From CAYNST01 sp964546435 (lineage in GTDB: Bacteria; Pseudomonadota; Gammaproteobacteria; Pseudomonadales; Cellvibrionaceae), in NCBI GenBank assembly GCA_964546435.1, contig CAZJKJ010000004.1, positions 31,661 through 95,660 of the forward strand: 64,000 nt of DNA, read 5' to 3'. This document shows, piece by piece, positions 59,401-64,000 of the stretch (positions within the stretch are counted from its first letter, which is position 1; every line of letters starts with the position of its first letter). Position numbers and translations under genes: made by a program. Under the pieces are notes generated by a model. It saw nothing but the letters and a program-made list of their open reading frames with translations, had not been told where the DNA came from and did not search any database.

Positions 59401-60342
59401 TTATTTTCTTTTCACGCTTTCCAGATATTGAAACAGGTCCGAATCTGCGCGGACCATCAGTGTGGTGTTATTACCCAATGCCCGGTAGGTTTCGAGCGTT
59501 CGTATAAACGCATAGAATTCCGGGTCGGCACCGAAGGCTTCGCCGTAAATACGGATTGCTTCAGCGTCCGCGTCGCCACGTATTTCCTCCGCTTCGCGCG
59601 CAGCTTCCGAGTTAATGCGGCGCAGTTCGCGTTCCATTTCTCCGGTAATTTCGAGACTGCGCCCCTGCCCTTCGGCGCGAAACCGTTCGGCAATGGCCTG
59701 TCGTTCCGAAATCATCCGGTTCTCCACCTGGCGCCGGACCGAATCAATGTAATTGATGCGCTTGATGCGCACGTCTTTTAATTCAATACCCAGCTCCGGC
59801 ATGAGTGTTGACGCGCTTTTGAGAATTGCCGCCTCAAGCTTTTCGCGTCCCAGCCGGGGGCGCTTGCTCAGGGTAATGTCTTCACGATCCTGTTCAACTT
59901 CATCTAGCTCTTCCACGTCAACTTTCCAGTCGCCGGAGCGGACAATCTCCTCCAGCTCGGTGCCGGAAACTATGTCCCTCACCACGGAGTCGATAATGTC
60001 ATCCAGCCGTGTTCGCCCACCGCTTTCGTCGCGCACGCTCCTGAGAAATTGCAATGGGTCGATAATGCGCCAGCGAGCCGTGGTGTCCACCTGGATAAAT
60101 TCCCGGCCCAGCGTGGGGATCTGGGTAATGTCTCCGTCCCAGATCAGCAGACGTTTGTCGAAGCGTCTCACTTCCTGGATAAAGGGCAATTTCCAGTGCA
60201 GACCCGGATCGCTGATGACTTCTCCCTGGGGTTCACCGAACTGGACGATGATTGCCTGCTCGGCTTCATCGACTACGAACATTGACGCGAAAACGGAAAT
60301 TGCGATGGCGACCAGAATTAAAACGATAGCGGGAATTTTCAT
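59401..60342 (-). CDS. hflC: FtsH-associated SPFH protein HflC
   Basis: The 313-residue membrane-anchored band-7 protein has N-terminal helix IPAIVLILVAIAISVFASMF, then EQAIIVQFGEPQGEVISDPG, the SPFH opening. A long coiled-coil follows (about 200-260, RQAIAERFRAEGQGRSLEI). With HflK it forms the large periplasmic cage that controls FtsH proteolysis. AGGAGG precedes ATG 60342, which overlaps the hflK stop (ATGA). Confidence 0.96.
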   Translation of the reverse strand: MKIPAIVLILVAIAISVFASMFVVDEAEQAIIVQFGEPQGEVISDPGLHWKLPFIQEVRRFDKRLLIWDGDITQIPTLGREFIQVDTTARWRIIDPLQFLRSVRDESGGRTRLDDIIDSVVRDIVSGTELEEIVRSGDWKVDVEELDEVEQDREDITLSKRPRLGREKLEAAILKSASTLMPELGIELKDVRIKRINYIDSVRRQVENRMISERQAIAERFRAEGQGRSLEITGEMERELRRINSEAAREAEEIRGDADAEAIRIYGEAFGADPEFYAFIRTLETYRALGNNTTLMVRADSDLFQYLESVKRK

Positions 60343-61367
60343 TTCTTTGCCTCCTGTTGCGCGTCGCGAATGTTCATCAGTGGCAGCGGACCCACCTGAT
60401 CATCCTGCACCATCAGGACCTGCCCGACGTTGGGAAGTATCTCCGTCATCGTTTCCAGATAGAGGCGCGCCCGCGTTACTTCCGGTACGGCGGTGTATTC
60501 CTGCAGCATCGCATTGAAGCGCGCAGTTTCTCCGTGGGCACGGTTAACCCGTTCAGTTGCATAACCCTGGGCGTCGGCGATCAGTCGCTGGGCTTCGCCC
60601 TGTGCCCGGGGTATCTGCTGGTTCGCCCGTTTGGTGGCTTCGTTGATCATTCTTTCGCGCTCCTGGCGGGCTTCGTTGACTTCGTTGAACGCTGGCCGGA
60701 CGGCGGCCGGCGGCACCACATCCTGCAACTCCACTGTGATGATATGAATGCCCGAATCGTACATATCCATGATGCTCTGGATTTCGTCGCGCGCGCCCTG
60801 GGCAATTTCCACCCGACCCACGGTCAGTACTTCGGAGCCCAGGCGGTTGCCTACAATCCGTCGCATGACCGACTCGGAAATATCCCGCAGCGTGACATCC
60901 GGTTCGCGTTGCTGATACAGATACTTGATCGGATCCTGGATGCGGTACTGCACCACCCACTCCACTTCGATCACGTTCAGATCACCGGTCAGCATCAGGG
61001 ATTCCTCCGTGTATTCCCGCTCCTCGTAACGGCTCGGCTCGTTGCCGCGCTGACTGAGCGTGCGAAAGCCGAACTCCTGCTTGAGGACTCGCGTCGAGGC
61101 AACCCGCTGAATCCGGTCAATGCCAAACGGTATTTTGAAATGTAATCCCGGATCGGTTATCGCCACCACCGCCCCAAACCGTTTCACCACCGCCTGCTGT
61201 TCTGGTTGCACCGTGTAGTACACGGTGGACAGACCCCAAATGACTATCAGGATGAATGGAACATAGACGACGGGCAGCCGTGAGGCTTTGAATTTGCGGC
61301 GCAATTGCGTGAGATCCTGGTTAAGACTGCGTACGTTACCCGAATCCTGCCACGGGTTTTTCTTCAT
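60339..61367 (-). CDS. hflK: FtsH-associated SPFH protein HflK
   Basis: The 342-residue partner of HflC has a cytoplasmic N-terminus beginning MKKNPWQDSG, a membrane helix (VVYVPFILIVIWGLSTVYYT), an SPFH domain (EQQAVVKRFGAVVAITDPGL) and a coiled coil. GGAGAG stands before ATG 61367. In many gammaproteobacteria hfq-hflX precede hflKC; here glpK lies upstream instead, 180 bp away. Confidence 0.96.
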   Translation of the reverse strand: MKKNPWQDSGNVRSLNQDLTQLRRKFKASRLPVVYVPFILIVIWGLSTVYYTVQPEQQAVVKRFGAVVAITDPGLHFKIPFGIDRIQRVASTRVLKQEFGFRTLSQRGNEPSRYEEREYTEESLMLTGDLNVIEVEWVVQYRIQDPIKYLYQQREPDVTLRDISESVMRRIVGNRLGSEVLTVGRVEIAQGARDEIQSIMDMYDSGIHIITVELQDVVPPAAVRPAFNEVNEARQERERMINEATKRANQQIPRAQGEAQRLIADAQGYATERVNRAHGETARFNAMLQEYTAVPEVTRARLYLETMTEILPNVGQVLMVQDDQVGPLPLMNIRDAQQEAKK

Positions 61368-61503
61368 CGAACTCTCCTTCTCGTCAGTACGTGGAACTCG
61401 GACGCTCTTTCATCGGCGCCCGGACTGGAAAGCGAGTATACGGGCTCTCGGGTTCCGATAGCGATCCGGCCGGCCGTTCAGCCGCCGCGATCCAGGCCGT
61501 GCG

Positions 61504-61559
61504 ATTCAGTCCATACAATTCAGTCCATACAATTCAGTCCATACAGTTCAGTCCATACA
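61504..61559. repeat. 14-bp tandem repeat, four units, overlapping the glpK stop
   Basis: The unit ATTCAGTCCATACA occurs three times (61504-61545) and GTTCAGTCCATACA once (61546-61559). On the minus strand each reads TGT ATG GAC TGA, the last codons of glpK; the unit nearest glpK contains the actual stop. Confidence 0.95.
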
Positions 61560-63184
61560 ACAGCGCCGGGCCGCACGCTGCCAGCCGTCGAGCAGACGCT
61601 GCCGCTGGCACGCCGGAATTTCCGGCTCACAGCGAATACTGGCCGACCAGCTGCTTTCGATTTCCCGAAGATCTTTAAAGATCCCGAGCCACAGCCCCGC
61701 CAGTCGGGCTGCGCCCAGAGCGCTGCTTTCCACCATGGCCGGGCGTTCAACCGGAATATCGACAATGTCGGCCAATGCCTGCAACAACCAGCCATTGANN
61801 NNNNNNNNNNNNNNNNNNNNNNNNNNNNNNNNNNNNNNNNNNNNNNNNNNNNNNNNNNNNNNNNNNNNNNNNNNNNNNNNNNNNNNNNNNNNNNNNNNCG
61901 TTCAACCGGAATATCGACAATGTCGGCCAATGCCTGCAACAACCAGCCATTGACGGTCATGCCTCCATCCACGCGCAAGGCAGCGGGAAGCACGCCGGAG
62001 TCGCCGTGCATGGCCTGGATCAGATCATGGGTCTGGTAACAGACCGCTTCGAGGGCGGCGCGGGCGAGTTCGGCACGACCACTGTCGCGGGTTAACCCGG
62101 TGATCTGAGCGCGGGCGTCGGGGTTCCAATGCGGTGCGCCGAGGCCGGTAAAGGCGGGCACCATGTATACCCCGCGGTTCGATTCCAGGCTGCGGGCCAG
62201 CCCCTCGGTCTCGTCCGCGCGCTGGATGATTCCGAGCTTGTCCCGCAACCATTGCACCGCCGCACCGGCGACAAATATCGCGCCTTCGAGTGCATAATGC
62301 GTCTGGCCGTCTATCCGGTAAGCGACCGTGGTCAACAACCGGTGGCGTGACTCAATGGCGGTCGGACCCAACTGCATCAATGCGAAACAGCCCGTTCCAT
62401 AAGTGCTCTTGACGAGACCCGGTTGAAAGCAGGCCTGACCCACCATGGCGGCCTGCTGATCGCCGGCGACACCGGCGATGGGTAACTCGAGATCTCCGAG
62501 CCCGGCGAGTGTCACGCCGAAATCGGCCGCGCAGTCCTTCACATCGGGCAGCAGTGCGGCCGGTACGCCAAACAGTTCGAGCAGTTCTGCATGCCATTGC
62601 TGCTCATGGATATCGAAGAGCATTGTGCGCGACGCATTGGTTGCGTCGGTGGCATGCACTTTTCCCCCCGTGAACTTCCAGATGAGCCAGGTATCGACCG
62701 TGCCAAATGCCAGCTCGCCCCGCTCCGCCCGTGCCCGGACGCCCTCGACGTTATCCAGAATCCAGGCGAGTTTGGTCGCGGAGAAGTACGGGTCCAGCAA
62801 TAAGCCCGTGCGCCGGGAAATCATCGGTTCACACCCCTGGCGCACCAACTGGCGACAATGCTCTGCCGTCCGCCGGTCCTGCCAGACAATCGCGGGATAG
62901 ACCGGTTCTCCCGTCTCCCGGTCCCACACGAGGGTTGTCTCACGTTGATTGGTCATGCCGATACCGGCCACACCCTGGGTGTTCGGCAACTGGGCGAGCG
63001 CCTCGCGGCAAACTTCAGTGGTCACTGCCCAGATTTCCTCGGGATCGTGTTCAACCCAGCCGTCCGCCGGAAAATACTGGGTGAATTCCTTCTGCGCTTG
63101 TGCGACCACCGTGCCGTCCGCCGCAAATACCATGGCGCGACTGCTCGTCGTCCCCTGATCGATCGCCAGAATCAGATCTTTCAT
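61548..63184 (-). CDS. glpK: Glycerol kinase (interrupted only by an assembly gap)
   Basis: Glycerol kinase makes glycerol-3-phosphate from glycerol and ATP. The N-terminus DLILAIDQGTTSSRAMVF, then VAGIGMTNQRETTLVWDRET, and after the gap LGAARLAGLWLGIFKDL match GlpK. The frame appears to shift at 100 Ns (61799-61898). However, the same 55 bases flank the Ns on both sides, and removing 155 bases (Ns plus one copy) restores one frame of 493 codons plus stop, compared with 502 residues in E. coli. So the gene is intact. GGAGAAAAC precedes ATG 63184. No glpF or glpD is adjacent. Confidence 0.95.
61744..61953. other. Scaffold gap of 100 Ns flanked by a 55-bp duplicate
   Basis: Bases 61744-61798 and 61899-61953 are identical, and 100 Ns lie between them. 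This is what results when two contigs overlapping by one k-mer are joined with a fixed-size gap. The true sequence most likely has a single copy and no gap. Confidence 0.93.
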
Positions 63185-63322
63185 GTTTTCTCCGAAGTAA
63201 AAGCCGGATCACGGTCCGTTTCAATTTTTCGAGGAACAGACGCCGATTGGGTCGGCGGTTACGGGTGATTGATACCGGTTTCCATTGTTATTGTTCTCGT
63301 TGCCGGTGCCACTGTATTTACA

Positions 63323-64000
63323 TCAGCTTTTACAACCCCTGTCGCTGCCGGATAACCTCTCAAGGCGAATATTGGCAATGGTTACCGACAATCTGCCTTC
63401 GGTCGTGAGCAGGAATACCCCCTGCACTTCGGTGAGATCGACCTGGTTTCCTTTGAAGCAACTGAGTGGCAGCGGGAAGGAATGCCACTCTTCGCGCTTG
63501 TATTTACGCAGCAGATTGCCGATCTTGACCTCGCCCCGGCAGGGCCAGCCGCAATCCAGGGCCAGATAGACTTCCTGGGTCGGCCGCTGTTCAACTTTAA
63601 TGTCAAAGGTCAACGCCCCACTATCTTTCAGTTCAGAGATATCAATGGGGTCGCCGGTCAAGCTCAACTCTCCTTTGAGTCTGGCTTTGGACCACACCGC
63701 CTGAATTGCGTCGCCGTCTGCCTTGTAATCCGCCGGCTCAATGGTCAGCTTCCCGCCCACAGATCTCCCCTGCAGATTATCCACCGGAATGCCCCAGGCT
63801 TTGTTGTCCCCAACGGTAAAGGTGCGCCCGCCAGGAATCTGTCCATTGACGAAATAAAAAAAGGCGGGATCGGCTACTGCGGTCTGTTCGACCGAACCAC
63901 CGCGATCACCCCGATCGGCCGGCGACCCTGTACTGTCGATATGGGTGGTGTTGGTGTTGGTGTTGGTGTTGGTGTTGGTGTTGGTGTTGGTGTTGGTGTT
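63323..64000 (-). CDS. C-terminal part of a GH3 glucanase (ExoP-like domain), 5' end outside window
   Basis: The minus frame is open from the window edge for 225 codons and then stops. It begins with nine Asn-Thr pairs encoded by a hexanucleotide repeat, then FFYFVNGQIPGGRTFTVGDN, then a beta-sandwich with YLALDCGWPCRGEVKIGNLL, WHSFPLPLSCFKGN and LSVTIANIRLERLSG. This matches the C-terminal galactose-binding-like domain (ExoP C) of exo-1,3/1,4-beta-glucanases of family GH3 from marine bacteria. The catalytic domains would lie to the right. ATG 63784 is only an internal Met. It is upstream of glpK (138 bp) on the same strand. Confidence 0.72.
   Translation of the reverse strand, partial: NTNTNTNTNTNTNTNTNTTHIDSTGSPADRGDRGGSVEQTAVADPAFFYFVNGQIPGGRTFTVGDNKAWGIPVDNLQGRSVGGKLTIEPADYKADGDAIQAVWSKARLKGELSLTGDPIDISELKDSGALTFDIKVEQRPTQEVYLALDCGWPCRGEVKIGNLLRKYKREEWHSFPLPLSCFKGNQVDLTEVQGVFLLTTEGRLSVTIANIRLERLSGSDRGCKS
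63947..64000. repeat. Hexanucleotide microsatellite GGTGTT, at least nine units
   Basis: Nine perfect GGTGTT units run to the window edge and may continue. On the minus strand they encode (Asn-Thr)n in the linker of the GH3-type protein. Six is a multiple of three, so gain or loss of units changes linker length without breaking the frame. Confidence 0.97.

Noticed and set aside
61548..63184. glpK as a frameshifted pseudogene
   Set aside because: The shift is fully explained by the 100-N gap plus a duplicated 55-mer; the collapsed sequence is one intact frame.

Overview
The window looks like chromosomal DNA of a marine-type gammaproteobacterium related to Pseudomonadales/Cellvibrionales (inference). 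The signs are the Pseudomonas-like gene neighbourhoods nqrA | mfd-csiV, tusA | bepA, map-glnD-dapC and rpsB-tsf-pyrH-frr-uppS-cdsA-dxr-rseP-bamA-skp-lpxD-fabZ-lpxA-lpxB-rnhB, together with a Vibrio/Shewanella-type TonB2 (TtpC) cluster and the end of an ExoP-like GH3 glucanase. A 100-N scaffold gap lies inside glpK, so the sequence is a draft assembly. I see no prophage, CRISPR array or complete insertion sequence.

Layout. 1-6.3 kb: 5' part of nqrA, then divergent mfd and csiV, then a cold-shock gene. 6.9-11.7 kb: two surface-polysaccharide export genes (wzi and a six-SLBB Wza-type protein) without the rest of a capsule locus, and an unknown 156-codon gene. 11.7-13.8 kb: an accessory patch with a HicAB toxin-antitoxin pair, gene debris, tRNA-Val(GAC) and tRNA-Asn(GTT). 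14-20.6 kb: galE, pyruvate dehydrogenase aceE-aceF, tusA. 20.8-24.5 kb: bepA, yciH, a membrane-anchored unknown and an acyltransferase-3. 24.5-39.7 kb (minus strand): the large translation/isoprenoid/lipid A/outer-membrane assembly operon. 40-45.5 kb: map-glnD-dapC-nth. 45.5-53.9 kb: a hybrid histidine kinase, a diguanylate cyclase, GNAT, CsbD and YihY proteins, a di-haem peroxidase and a DUF2799 lipoprotein. 54-59 kb: the TonB2 energising cluster. 59.2-64 kb: a MITE-like palindrome, hflC-hflK, glpK and the 3' end of a GH3 gene.

How it works together. The central operon couples ribosome and translation factors (S2, EF-Ts, RRF), UMP kinase, undecaprenyl-PP, CDP-diacylglycerol and MEP-pathway enzymes to envelope building (RseP, BamA, Skp, LpxD/FabZ/LpxA/LpxB). 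BepA outside the operon adds outer-membrane quality control. The TonB2 cluster would energise outer-membrane uptake, perhaps of glucan products released by enzymes such as the GH3 protein (inference).

The most unusual feature is in the lpxA-lpxB junction. It is filled by four tandem 23-bp copies of the lpxB start region. Each copy is a complete 8-codon mini-ORF, and each is joined to the next and finally to lpxB by ATGA stop/start overlaps. Short tandem repeats at gene junctions recur at glpK (14 bp), before yciH (18 bp), at pyrH/tsf (12 bp) and in the GH3 linker (6 bp), so local duplication seems to be a habit of this genome. Other points of note are an ATC codon where the hicA start should be, an endonuclease III with non-canonical cysteines, and proof that the apparent frameshift in glpK is an assembly artefact.
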